Below, piece by piece: positions 51,139 through 60,800 of a stretch of 64,000 nucleotides of DNA (position 1 is the first letter of the stretch; each line of letters opens with the position of its first letter). Made by a program: the position numbers and the translations under genes. The DNA is from Streptomyces sp. NBC_00663 (GTDB lineage Bacteria; Actinomycetota; Actinomycetes; Streptomycetales; Streptomycetaceae): assembly GCF_036226885.1 (NCBI RefSeq), contig NZ_CP109027.1:6572001-6636000 (forward strand), read 5' to 3'. The notes under the pieces are model-generated. The model was not told where the DNA came from, did not search any database, and was given only the letters and a program-made list of their open reading frames with translations.

Positions 51139-52173
51139 TCAGACCTTCCGTGCTCCCACCACGTCCGCCACCACACAGCTCACGTTGTCCGGGCCGCCGG
51201 CCTCGTTCGCCGCGTCGACCAGCGTGTGGACGGCCGTCTCGGGCGAGTCGGCGGCGGTGAGGGCGGTGCGGATGCGGGCGTCGGGGAGAACGGTCGACAG
51301 GCCGTCGGAGCAGAGGAGGTAGCGGTCGCCGGTGGCCGCGTCCTGGAGGCGCAGGTCCGGGGGCGTGGTGCCAAGGGCCCGCAGGAGCAGCGTGCGTCGG
51401 GGGTGGGACGTGGCCTCCTCCGGGGTCAGCCGGCCCTCGTCGATCAGGGACTGGACGAGGGTGTGGTCGTGCGTGATGCGGAACAGGGCGCCGTCGCGCA
51501 GGAGATACGCGCGGGAGTCGCCGATGTGGACCAGGGTGAGGCGGGAGCCGGTCCACAGGAGGGCGGTGAGGGTGGTGCCCGAGTCGTGCCCGACCGCTTC
51601 CGTCGCCGCCTCCACCGTCTCCTGGAGGAGGTTGAGGACGTCACCCGCGGGGACCTCCCGTGTCTCCAGCGACTTCAGCGCCTCCACGGCCGCCCTGCTC
51701 ATCGGCGTGCCCCCGGGCCCGAAGCCGTCCGCGACCGCGAGCAGGCGGGTGCCCGCGTAGGCCGTGTCCTGGTTGTGGCGGCGGACCCGGCCCGGGTCCG
51801 AGTGGGCGGCGTAGCGCAGCTCCAGCACCGGGTCTGCTTCCTGTCGGTCGGCCGTCGTGAGGTGGTCGACCAGGAAGGCGGCCAGGTCGCGGCGCTGGGC
51901 CGTCTCCGCCTCCACCTGGTCCCAGTAGGCCCGGATCTCCCCGGCGGCGGCGTCCGGCGTGAGGGCGCACACCTCGCGGACCCGGGCCAGCGGCATCCCG
52001 ATCCGCCGCAGCCAGGCCACCAGCCGGGCCTGCTCCAGCTGGGCCGGCGCGTAGTAGCGGTACCCGGTGTCCGGGTCGACGCGCGCGGGGCGCAGCAGGT
52101 CCAGCTCGTCGTACAGGCGCAGGGCCTTCGGTGAGAGCCGGCATGCCCGCGCGAAGGCACCGATCGTCAGCAT
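51139..52173 (-). CDS. MerR-type DNA-binding domain fused to PP2C phosphatase
   Basis: 344 residues. Residues 1-70 are a MerR helix-turn-helix and wing (LTIGAFARACRLSPKALRLYDE; PDTGYRYYAPAQLEQARL), then a coiled-coil linker. From about 118 comes a PP2C Ser/Thr phosphatase with all metal-binding motifs: RRHNQDTAY, AVADGFG, VHIGDSRAYLL, LLCSDGLST, GGPDNVSCVV. It should bind DNA as a dimer and dephosphorylate a protein, possibly itself or a kinase substrate. Start ATG 52173. Divergent from an ATP-grasp gene across 126 bases, a position where a MerR protein would control both. Confidence 0.88.
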   Translation of the reverse strand: MLTIGAFARACRLSPKALRLYDELDLLRPARVDPDTGYRYYAPAQLEQARLVAWLRRIGMPLARVREVCALTPDAAAGEIRAYWDQVEAETAQRRDLAAFLVDHLTTADRQEADPVLELRYAAHSDPGRVRRHNQDTAYAGTRLLAVADGFGPGGTPMSRAAVEALKSLETREVPAGDVLNLLQETVEAATEAVGHDSGTTLTALLWTGSRLTLVHIGDSRAYLLRDGALFRITHDHTLVQSLIDEGRLTPEEATSHPRRTLLLRALGTTPPDLRLQDAATGDRYLLCSDGLSTVLPDARIRTALTAADSPETAVHTLVDAANEAGGPDNVSCVVADVVGARKV

Positions 52174-52299
52174 GGTCGTCCTCCCTGGCTCGATGCTGGA
52201 GCTTCACCGAGGGGGAAGGTCAAACGGGTTGCCGCGGTTGCGGTCCCTCCGGTTAGCCTGCGAAGGATCTGTCTGCTGTACGAGAAGGGACCCCACCCC

Positions 52300-53229
52300 G
52301 TGCCCCGTGTCGCCCTCGCCACCTACGACCCCGGGCCCGAGCCCTCCCGTGACCGTGATCTGCCCGTGCTGGTGGACGCGCTGCGGGCGGCCGGGGCCGA
52401 CGCGGAGGCCGTGTTCTGGGACGACGCCGAGGTCGACTGGGGCGGGTACGACCTCGTCCTCATCCGGTCCACCTGGGACTACAGCTGGCGGGCCGCCGAG
52501 TTCACGGCGTGGACCGAGCGGGTCGGCAAGGTGACCCGGCTCGCCAATCCCGCCGACGTGGTGCGCTGGAGCAGCGACAAGCGGTACCTCGGGGAGCTGG
52601 CCGCGGCCGGGGTGCCGACCGTGCCCACCGCGTATCTCGCGCCGGGCGACGCGATCGATCTGCCGAGCGGTCATGAGTACGTCGTCAAGCCGACCTCCGG
52701 GGCCGGGGCCCGCTACGCCGCCCGGTACACGGCTGACCAGCACGACACCGCCGTACGGCATCTTGAGCGGATGCACGCGGAGGGGTTCACCGCGATGATC
52801 CAGCCGTACATGCGGGGCATCGACGCCGGCGGGGAGCGGGCGTTGCAGTTCTTCGGCGGGCGGCTGCTGCACGCCAGCCGGAAGCGGGCCGTGCTCGCGC
52901 CCGGTACCGCCTTCGACGCGGCCAAGGTCGCCCACCCGGGCCTGGAGCGGTGGACGGCGACCCCGGCCGAGCTGGACGTCGCCGAGCGGGCCCTGGCCGC
53001 CGTACCGCATGCCACCGAGCACGCTCCCGCCGCCGTGGCGGACGCTCCCGGGCTGCTGTACGCGCGCGTGGACCTGGTCGACGGGGACGACGGGGCGCCG
53101 GTGGTGATGGAGCTGGAGCTCGTCGAGCCGAATCTCTTCCTGTTCCTGCACCCTGAGTCGCTGCCGACGGTGGTGGAGGCCGTGCTGAGGGCGGCCGGGG
53201 CGGCGCACGCGACCCCCGGTCACCCGTAG
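52300..53229 (+). CDS. ATP-grasp enzyme (RimK/glutathione-synthetase-like)
   Basis: 309 residues. Pre-ATP-grasp part has DYDLVLIRSTWDYS-like GGYDLVLIRSTWDYSWRAAEF and LANPADVVRWSSDKRYL. The ATP-grasp fold follows: HEYVVKPTSGAGARYAARY (glycine loop and Lys), QPYMRGIDAGGERALQFFGG and the metal-binding VVMELELVEPNLFL. Forms a carboxylate-amine or similar ligation via acylphosphate; substrates unknown. GTG 52300 is the first start in the conserved frame. Divergently paired with the MerR-PP2C fusion. Confidence 0.83.
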   Translation: MPRVALATYDPGPEPSRDRDLPVLVDALRAAGADAEAVFWDDAEVDWGGYDLVLIRSTWDYSWRAAEFTAWTERVGKVTRLANPADVVRWSSDKRYLGELAAAGVPTVPTAYLAPGDAIDLPSGHEYVVKPTSGAGARYAARYTADQHDTAVRHLERMHAEGFTAMIQPYMRGIDAGGERALQFFGGRLLHASRKRAVLAPGTAFDAAKVAHPGLERWTATPAELDVAERALAAVPHATEHAPAAVADAPGLLYARVDLVDGDDGAPVVMELELVEPNLFLFLHPESLPTVVEAVLRAAGAAHATPGHP

Positions 53230-53239
53230 AGGCGGCAGT

Positions 53240-53839
53240 TCAGCGCACCGTCAGCCGTTGCAGCAGTCCCCAGGTGAACTCCGCCGCGCACTCCCGGCGT
53301 ACGCCCTCCGCGTCCGGCGCCGTGAACGCCAGCCCCCATCGCGTGGGAGCCGTCCCCTCCAGGGGGCGGGCCGGGGCGAAGGCGCGGGCCGCCTCGTCGA
53401 CCGTGCACGACCAGGGGGTGAGATCCTCCAGGGTGCGCAGGTCCGGGCCCGGCGCCCCCGATGCCCGGACCAGCCACTCGTTCCACACCGCCGTCCCCGT
53501 CGGCGCCAGCAGCACCTCGAACCGCAGGCCCGGCCAGAGCGGCAGCGGCCACAGCCACGCCTCGCACTCCATGTCGCCGACCTTGCGGGTGAGCACCGAC
53601 TCCGGCGTACCGAGGACCGAGCGGTAGCGGGAGGCCGCGGCGCGTGCGCGCGGGGAGTGCAGCATGGCCTGCCAGCGCTTGTTGGCCTCGCGCATGTCGG
53701 CCGGCGAGGCGCCCAGTTCACGGCGGGCGTCCTCGACGAGGTCCGGGTTGTGGTCGGCCATGCGGCGCAGCAGGACCAGCTGGAAGTCGAGCGGGCCGAA
53801 GGGGCTAGTGGGGGGCTTCGCGGAGGGCATGCGTCCCAT
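53240..53839 (-). CDS. Conserved hypothetical protein at end of glycan cluster
   Basis: 199 residues, no signal peptide or membrane helix. FGPLDFQLVLLRRMADHNPDLVEDARRELG and ANKRWQAMLHSPRAR are helical; the C-terminal half contains many Trp residues (ECEAWLWPLPLWPGLRFE) and looks beta-rich. I do not recognise the family. Start ATG 53839 (or 53830) lies inside the end of the FkbM gene, overlapping by 26-35 bases, so it is the last gene of the coupled series. It converges on the ATP-grasp gene. Confidence 0.65.
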   Translation of the reverse strand: MGRMPSAKPPTSPFGPLDFQLVLLRRMADHNPDLVEDARRELGASPADMREANKRWQAMLHSPRARAAASRYRSVLGTPESVLTRKVGDMECEAWLWPLPLWPGLRFEVLLAPTGTAVWNEWLVRASGAPGPDLRTLEDLTPWSCTVDEAARAFAPARPLEGTAPTRWGLAFTAPDAEGVRRECAAEFTWGLLQRLTVR

Positions 53840-54617
53840 GGTCGCCGACGCCGGCGGCGGGACGGCGGCCGTCCGGGAGGAAGAGCACCGAGTTGACGTA
53901 CCGCGGGCCCCGGAACGGCAGCACGCGCCGCAGCAGACCGTGGGAGACCACGTAGGAGGCGCCCTCCTGGTGGGCCTCCAGGGGGAAGGTGCGGAGCGGC
54001 ACCCAGGTGTCGCCCGGCAGTACCCAGCCCGCGTAGCCGAGCAGCGCCAGATACGTCACCACCGGGCCGATCGGCTGGATCCGCGACTCCAGTTCGACGA
54101 AGAGGGCGGGGCGGTCGCGGGCCAGGATGCCGGTCGCGCCGCGCAGCACCGCCAGCTCGCTGCCGTCCACGTCGACCTTCATGAACCCGACGTCCTTCAG
54201 GCCGAGTTCGTCGAGGGTGACGCAGCCGACGGACAGCGCCCGCTGATGGATGTCCCGGCGGACCAGCGAGGACACCCCGCGTTCGCCCGCGTCGTCCGGG
54301 GGCAGCCAGAGCCGGGCGGTGCCGGGGCGTTCGGCCGCCGCGGCCTGGACGACCCGGACATTGGGCGGGGTGGTGGCGGCGAGCAGCCGGGCCAGCCGCG
54401 GCACCGGCTCCACGGTCACCACCCGGTCGGCCCGCCCCGCGAGCCGGCGCGTCCACGGGCCGTACCAGCCGCCGACGTCCACCGCCGTGCCGCAGCCGTC
54501 CGGGCACAGCTCGGGCAGCCGGGCCAGTTCCGGCTCGAAGCGCGGATAGACGGCCCGGGCGACGGCGGCCACCAGCCGGTCGGGCAGCAGCGGGGCGATC
54601 CTCGCGGCCAGCGTCAT
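53805..54617 (-). CDS. FkbM-family SAM-dependent methyltransferase
   Basis: 270 residues. SAM-binding motif AVDVGGWYGPWTRRLAG near residue 45, TVEPVPRLARLL, and the FkbM hallmark FMKVDVDGSELAVLRGA followed by ALFVELESR. FkbM enzymes O-methylate hydroxyls on sugars or polyketides. ATG 54617 overlaps the Trm112-like gene's stop by 4 bases. Presumably methylates a sugar in the product of this cluster. Confidence 0.87.
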   Translation of the reverse strand: MTLAARIAPLLPDRLVAAVARAVYPRFEPELARLPELCPDGCGTAVDVGGWYGPWTRRLAGRADRVVTVEPVPRLARLLAATTPPNVRVVQAAAAERPGTARLWLPPDDAGERGVSSLVRRDIHQRALSVGCVTLDELGLKDVGFMKVDVDGSELAVLRGATGILARDRPALFVELESRIQPIGPVVTYLALLGYAGWVLPGDTWVPLRTFPLEAHQEGASYVVSHGLLRRVLPFRGPRYVNSVLFLPDGRRPAAGVGDHGTHALREAPH

Positions 54618-54832
54618 GGCGTCGTCCCTGTCATCCGCTTGAGCAATTGCTCGTGTTCGTCGTCCGACACCTGCTCCCCGGAGGAGGGCAGCAGCTGCGG
54701 GATGCCGTCCACGATCGGGTAACGGCGGCGCAGCCGCGGGTTGTAGAGGGCCTCGTCCGGCACGACGAGGTGCAGCGGGCCCTTGTCGAGCGGGCACGCC
54801 AGGATCCGCAGCAGCGGGTCGTCGGGGTTCAT
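54614..54832 (-). CDS. Trm112-like small protein
   Basis: 72 residues. RILACPLDKGPLHLV and YPIVDGIPQLLPSSGEQVSD are the two conserved ends of actinobacterial Trm112/YcaR-type proteins. Only one Cys remains, so it has no zinc site. Trm112 proteins often stabilise methyltransferases, and here it is flanked by methyltransferase genes and coupled on both sides by 4-base overlaps. Confidence 0.85.
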   Translation of the reverse strand: MNPDDPLLRILACPLDKGPLHLVVPDEALYNPRLRRRYPIVDGIPQLLPSSGEQVSDDEHEQLLKRMTGTTP

Positions 54833-55752
54833 GGGGGTGTCAACTCCTTGGCACCGATGGGGGGTTGAAGGTCAGCTTGCTGGTCGTGCCTGGGCATGGA
54901 CAGCAGGACGGAGACGGCGAGGAGGGTGCCCGCGAGGCGCAGCGCGAGCCGCAGCGGGTCGTGCGGCAGCGTCTCGCCGAACGACAGCGTGCCGAGCACC
55001 GCCGTGAACAGACAGGTCACCGTCGTGCACACCGGCACGATCAGCGACGCACGGCACCGCTGGAGCGCGGCCTGCGACATGACGAGCCCGAACGCGCCGG
55101 TGAAGAGCAGGAGATACGGGTACGGGGAGCGGAGCACGTCAACCACCGCCGTCCCCAGCCCACTTGAGGTCAGCCGGGTCGACACCCCCTTGATGGCCAG
55201 CGAGCTCACCCCGTAGAGCAGGCCCACCGCCACGCCGTACTCGACACCGGTCGTCGGCAGCCGGTGCCGGTGCCGGGACCGGCGCTCCGCCGACCCGTAC
55301 AGCCACACCCCGGCGGCCAGCGACGGCACGCACACCAGCAGGATCAGCGGATACGGCGCCGCCTGGCTCACCGCGTCCGCGCTCTCGTCCAGCGACAGCA
55401 CCACCATCAGCAGCGCCCCGAGGATCGCGCCGAGCGCGTACCGCTCCCGCCCGGTCGTCTCCTCGCCCAGCAGCCGCGCCGACAGCAGCACCAGCAGCAC
55501 CAGCCCCGAGACGAAGATGCCCTGCGCGGCGGCGATGGGCAGCGTCCGGTAGACCACGAGCTGCGCCCCGAACCCGGCGGCCAGCGCGAGCGAACCGCCG
55601 ATCCACAGGGGGCTGCCGAGCACGAGGCGGAGCAGCCGTGCCGGTTGCCGGATCGACACCTCGGGCAACGAGGTGAGCGCCCGTTTCTCCAGGACGAAAC
55701 CGATGCTGTACAGGGTGTTCGCCAACAGGGCCGCCGCCACTCCCCACCACAT
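54829..55752 (-). CDS. DMT/EamA-type integral membrane transporter
   Basis: 307 residues with about nine to ten helices, starting WWGVAAALLANTLYSIGFVL and including LLVLLSARLLGEETTGRERYALGAILGALLMVVL and VPVCTTVTCLFTAVLGTLSFGE. Such proteins move small metabolites or act as flippases for lipid-linked sugars; in this cluster a lipid-linked intermediate is an attractive cargo (inference). ATG 55752 begins 12 bases after the upstream methyltransferase stop. Confidence 0.82.
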   Translation of the reverse strand: MWWGVAAALLANTLYSIGFVLEKRALTSLPEVSIRQPARLLRLVLGSPLWIGGSLALAAGFGAQLVVYRTLPIAAAQGIFVSGLVLLVLLSARLLGEETTGRERYALGAILGALLMVVLSLDESADAVSQAAPYPLILLVCVPSLAAGVWLYGSAERRSRHRHRLPTTGVEYGVAVGLLYGVSSLAIKGVSTRLTSSGLGTAVVDVLRSPYPYLLLFTGAFGLVMSQAALQRCRASLIVPVCTTVTCLFTAVLGTLSFGETLPHDPLRLALRLAGTLLAVSVLLSMPRHDQQADLQPPIGAKELTPP

Positions 55753-55764
55753 CGTCCACGCCCC

Positions 55765-56508
55765 CTAGGTCTTCCGCGCGTGCAACAACAGGATCGAGGC
55801 GAGCGACGGTCTGCGACACGCCAGCCGGTCCAGCGGCCGCAACGGACGCGGTACGCCGTGGAAGGGGGCCCCTTCCAGTCGTACGACGGTGAAGCCGGCC
55901 GCGGCGACGAACTCCCGCAGCGCACGGGCGGTGTACAGCCGCAGATGCCCCACGACCTCACGCCCCGGACGCCCGTGAATGGCCCGCAGACTGACCTCGG
56001 AGAACACCGGCTGCACCCCGGCCAGCAGCAGGGCACGGTTGTACCAGGCGGCCAGGTTCGGGGTGGACAGCATGAGATGACCTCCCGGGCGCAGCACCCG
56101 CCTGATCTCGTCCAGCGCCGCGTCCGGATCGACGAGATGCTCGATCACCTCGCTGAACAGCACGGCGTCGACGCACTCGGCGCCGAACGGCAGGCCCCCG
56201 TCGGTGAGTTCACCGCGCACGGCGTACGGCAGCCGGGTGCGGGCGCGGCGCAGGGCGTCCTGGGACCAGTCGACGCCGACGAGGTGGTGGCCGGGGAGGA
56301 GGGGGGCGGCCGTGGCGGCTGCGGTGCCGTCGCCGCAGCCGATGTCGAGGACCGTCTGTGCGGGGCGTTCCTGTAGCGCCGCGGCCAGCATGCGGGCCTG
56401 GCGGAGACTGCGCGGGGTGCCGGAGGCGACAGGGACGGCGGGGTTCTCGTAGAAGTCGCGCAGTTCGGGGGGCTTGGCGGCGGCACGGTCGGTCTGGGCG
56501 GTGGTCAT
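55765..56508 (-). CDS. Class I SAM methyltransferase
   Basis: 247 residues. Motif I VLDIGCGDGTAAATA near residue 54, acidic loop VGVDWSQDALRRA, post-I FSEVIEHLVDP, and RRVLRPGGHLMLSTPN, all typical of UbiE/type-11 enzymes. Acceptor unknown, likely a sugar or lipid of the cluster. ATG 56508 overlaps the condensation-like gene's stop by 4 bases. Confidence 0.87.
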   Translation of the reverse strand: MTTAQTDRAAAKPPELRDFYENPAVPVASGTPRSLRQARMLAAALQERPAQTVLDIGCGDGTAAATAAPLLPGHHLVGVDWSQDALRRARTRLPYAVRGELTDGGLPFGAECVDAVLFSEVIEHLVDPDAALDEIRRVLRPGGHLMLSTPNLAAWYNRALLLAGVQPVFSEVSLRAIHGRPGREVVGHLRLYTARALREFVAAAGFTVVRLEGAPFHGVPRPLRPLDRLACRRPSLASILLLHARKT

Positions 56509-57878
56509 GACTGCTCCACGTCCGTGGTGTGCAAGTAGTGCTCGAACAGGTCGCGCAGATGGGCGCCGTCGCCATGGCTGAGCAGGGACCGGGACCAGCG
56601 CAGGGCGAGATGCAGCCGGCCGGCCGTGGACGCGGTCGTCACCGTCAGGCCGCGCGGCATCCTGGCCGGCGCCGAGAACCACACCGCGTGCGCGCGGCCC
56701 GCGTCCTCGCCGAAGTCCAGGGGGTAGGGGATACGGCCGATGTTGCTGAGGAGGGTCGTCGACGTCCAGGGGGCGGCTGCTCGGCGAAGGCCACGGGTGA
56801 GCGCCGCCCGCCAGGCCACGGGGGTGACGGGGGCGGTGAGGAGGGCGGCGCCGTGGCCGAGCTGGGGGCGGGGGAGGGACTTGAGGGCGCGGGTGCGGGT
56901 CGCCGTGCGGGTGAGGAGGTCCTGGAGGTCGGGGGTCGTCAACTCGTCCGGGGCGAAGGGCACTTCGACCAGGCGGGTGCCGTTGCCGATGGGCATCGTG
57001 AGGTCCCGGGGGCGGTCGTCGACCGGCATCGTGATGCGCAGGGGGCGGGGGCGGCTGCCGTGCTCCCTGTTCCAGTGGGCGATCGTCAGGGCTGTGCTCA
57101 CCATGAGCTGGTCGTTCACGGTGTAGGGGGCGCCCTTGGGGCGGTGCGGGAGGGGGAGTTCGGTGACGAGCATGCCGTTGCCGGGGGACGGTTCGGGGGT
57201 GCCGGGGGCCACTCGGGCGGGGGGTGACCAATTGGAGGGGGCCGGTGTCCCGTCCCGGGGGGCTTCGGTGGTGCGGGTGGGAGGTGCGGCGGGGGAGTTG
57301 TCCTTGCCGCCGTAGATCTCGGCCGCGGTGGCGAGGACGCGGAGGCAGGCGGGGCCGTCCAGGGCGGTGTGGTTGATGGTGAGGAACAGAACAGTTCCGT
57401 AGCCTGCGGGCAGTCGTGCCGCTGGGGCGGCACCCGGCCCGAAGACGGGCGGCACCCCGCCGGCGCGGGCGGGCGAACCCACCGCGTCAGAGGCCTCGCT
57501 GCCCTCCATCGGGCCGATTCGCTCCACCACCTCCAACCGCACCGGCGGCGAATCCGTCAGCGGCGGTGCTGTCGTCAGCGCGCGCGTCCTCGCGTCCCGC
57601 AGCGCGTCCCGTCCCGGTGCCGGGAACGTCACCACCTCCACGTCCGGCCGCTCGGTCAGTTCCCACTCGTAGCGGCGTCGGTACCAGCGCCCCTGCGCCT
57701 CCCGCATCAGGATGCGGGGGTGGCGCAGGAGGGCCTCGTGGAACGCCTTGCGCAGGCCCGCCGGGTCCAGGCGGCCGGGCAGATGGACCTCGATGTGGAC
57801 GGTCTCCGGCTCCTCCTCCTGGAGGCAGTGCCGGGCGACCTCGTCCACCACGGGGAACGGAACGGTCCGCACGCTCAC
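56505..57878 (-). CDS. Condensation/acyltransferase-like protein (PapA/wax synthase kind)
   Basis: 457 residues with two CoA-dependent acyltransferase lobes. Active-site motif is INHTALDG (HxxxDG) near residue 170, and the second lobe has RITMPVDDRPRDLTMPIGNGTRL and TLLSNIGRIPYPLDFG. NRPS condensation domains and PapA-type enzymes make esters or amides; next to glycosyltransferases it probably acylates a sugar or lipid. ATG 57878 overlaps the AftD-like gene's stop by 4 bases. Residues 122-160 and 190-235 are low-complexity insertions. Confidence 0.8.
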   Translation of the reverse strand: MSVRTVPFPVVDEVARHCLQEEEPETVHIEVHLPGRLDPAGLRKAFHEALLRHPRILMREAQGRWYRRRYEWELTERPDVEVVTFPAPGRDALRDARTRALTTAPPLTDSPPVRLEVVERIGPMEGSEASDAVGSPARAGGVPPVFGPGAAPAARLPAGYGTVLFLTINHTALDGPACLRVLATAAEIYGGKDNSPAAPPTRTTEAPRDGTPAPSNWSPPARVAPGTPEPSPGNGMLVTELPLPHRPKGAPYTVNDQLMVSTALTIAHWNREHGSRPRPLRITMPVDDRPRDLTMPIGNGTRLVEVPFAPDELTTPDLQDLLTRTATRTRALKSLPRPQLGHGAALLTAPVTPVAWRAALTRGLRRAAAPWTSTTLLSNIGRIPYPLDFGEDAGRAHAVWFSAPARMPRGLTVTTASTAGRLHLALRWSRSLLSHGDGAHLRDLFEHYLHTTDVEQS

Positions 57879-60800
57879 GCCTTCTCTCCCCCCTCGAACC
57901 TGGGCAGCACCTGCGTCGGCGCCTCCGACTCGCCCGCGTCCCCGTCGTCGTCCGGATCGCGCACGCTCACCACCGCCGCGAACAGGCCGATCAACGCCAG
58001 CAGTTGGGCCGCCCGCCCGAACGCCCCCTCGCCCGCCGCCACCGGCTCACCGGCCCCCGTCGCCGCCGCGATCCCCGCTCCCGCGAGGGCCACGAACGCG
58101 ATCGGGACCAGCCAGGCATGGCGCCGGTACGCGAGCAGCGCCAGCGCCGGGACCAGCAGGGCGAACCAGCCGGCGATCACCACGCCCACCACGGTGAGCG
58201 CGACCGTGCCCAGCCACAGTCCCGGCGGCGGCGCCACCGGCTGCGGCTCGTCGGGGTTGGGGGAGCGGCGCCGCCACAGGGCGAGGGCCAGCAGGAGCAG
58301 CAGCGCGATGCCGCTGCCGATGAGTGCGCCGTCGTAGGTCACCGCCGGTTCGTACGACAGCTTGACCGTGCCGCCCGCGCCGTCCGGGATCCGCCAGCCC
58401 TGCTGCCAGCCGTCGAGCCGTACCGGCGACAGTTCCTTGCCGTTGAGTGTGGCCTTCCAGCCGTCGTTGTAGTTCTCGTACGTCGTCAGATACATGGCCG
58501 CGCCCGAGCCGACCGTCACCTCGCGGCGGTCGCCGAGCCAGTCCCGTATCTTCAGGTCGCGGCTCGCGGCGGTGGGCTCGGTGACCGTGCCGCGGGTCAG
58601 GGTCAGGTCGGTGAGGGTCAGGGGCCCGGCGTCGCCGCCCTCGACCCGGTGGGCACCGGCCGACAGCTCCAACTCGGCGCCGGGCTTTCCCTCCTGGCAG
58701 AGCGTCACCGACACCGGTCGGCGCTCGCGCAGGTCCGCCACCGTGCCCTTCACGCTCGTCCGGTACAGCTCGCCGTCCACCGACACCACCGGCCCCTCGC
58801 CGCACGGCAGGGAGAACGTGCGGGTGTCGCGGGGCTGGGGGGTGCGGTACTGGTCGAGGGAGGGGATGTAGGCCTCGGTCAGGCCGACCGGGAGGCGCAG
58901 GTTCTCGTCGACGACCGGGTTGTAGAGGGTGACCGGCGCCGTCTCGGTGACGGTGATGTCGAGGCGGTCGGTGGTGATGGCCGGGAAGCGGACCCAGCCG
59001 TTCTCGTCGACGTCGGCGGTCGTGGAGCCGTCCGGGGAGCTGATGTCGACCTGGGTGGGACGGGTGGCGAGGCCCCCGGCGGGAGCCAGGACCAGTTCAC
59101 TCACCGGCTGTTTGCCGTCCCAGCTGAGGTGGATGGTGGGGCGATCGCCCGCGATCCATGCCGTGGTCAGGTCGCCGTCGGTGAGGTTGCGGGCCGACAG
59201 TCCGGTGCCGAGGGCGGCCGTGGAGTCGGCGGTGGCGACGATGCGGTTGTCCTGGTCGGGGGCGACCTCGTACAGCAGCCGGTCGAGTTCCGGGCCCGGC
59301 ACGGTGGTCGCGCTCGCCTTCACCTCGTACGTCCCCGCCGTGGCCGTCGAGAAGCGGCGGTGCAGGCCGGCCTCCGTGCCGTCGGCCGCCCGGTGCAGGG
59401 AGATCAGCTCGGCGTCGGATCCGGTGTCCTCGGCGTCGGTGGGGAGCCGGAGGAGGCGGGTCACCTGGACGTCGGGGAGGCCGATCTCGGAGAAGCCCGC
59501 GCCCAGCAGCCCGGAGCGGCGTTCGATCGAGTCGAGGATGGTCAGCTTCATCCAACTCGTCGGCCCGGGCGGCGCCTTGACCGACTGCGTCATGCCGTCG
59601 GGGCGCAGGAAACTGGTCCGTGAACCGTTCTCCGTCTCCACCCGCACCTTGGTCGGCGCCGCCCGCACGCTCTCCTGCGGCAGCGGGGTCACCTTGAACG
59701 ACGACGGCATGTCGTACGCGTCGTCCGTGAACCCGATCCGCAGCCACTGCCCGTCCGCCGAGCCCAGGGAGCCCTCCACCCACGCGGTGTCGGGGTTGCC
59801 GTCGAAGGCGTTGACCGGGTCGAACTGCGGCAGATGGAACAGCCAGTTGCCGTACGAGGACGCCGTCACCGAGCTCGCGCCGCGCAGTTGGGCGACCGTC
59901 TGGTGGTCGAGGCCCTTGGCCGGCAGGATCTGGTGCGGTTGCTCCCCGGCGTCCTCGGAGGCGTCGGGCGCGTTGCGCTCACCACTGGTGTACGTGTACG
60001 ACGTGTTGGCGTTGACCAGGCCGAACCGGGTGTCGGCGCGGCGCAGTCCGTCGCCGGTGATCTGGAGCTGCGGGGTGCCGAGCCCGGGGTGGTTGTCGCC
60101 GGTCAGGACGGTGGCCCGGCCGCGCAGTTCGGACGCCAACGGCAGCAGCGTCTCGGGGCCGCCGGAGACGGCGGCGGTGTCGGCGACGGGCAGCAGCGCG
60201 GCGTGTCCCGGGTTCTGGGTGCCGTCGGGCGGCATGTAGATCTCCACCGCCCGCTGCCTCGGGTACAGCCCCTCGACCGCGAGCGGCGCGTCGTGCACGA
60301 TCCGGCCGCCGGTCATGACCGGCCCGTAGCCGATGACCCGCTTGTACCCGGACTGCTCCAGCGTCCGCTTGACGACGGTCGTCGGCACATAGCCGATCTG
60401 GTCGGGGTCGAGGTCGTTGCGGACGACGACGTAACGGATGCCGGAGCGGGCCAGGAAGTCGGCGAGCCCGGGGACCTCGCCGCCGCTCGTCAGGGCGTTC
60501 TCCACGGCGTCCATGGCCCGCCGGTTGCCGGCCGTGCCGAAGGGCACGTAATCGCGTTGCGCCCAGCGGGACTTGGCGACCACGTCCAGCGGCTGGTCGA
60601 TGGTCGAGCCCCAGGTGTAGACGCCGTGCGCGGTCGCCGGGACGACCAGGGCACGGGAGTCGGGGGAGAACTTCTCCAGCCAGGTGGCCGTCGACTTCCA
60701 GTACGTGGGGATCTCCTGGAAGGAACCCGGGTTCAGGATCGACCCGTTGAGGTACGGCCACATCAGCCCCGGCAGGATCAGCACGGCGGCGACCAGCGGC

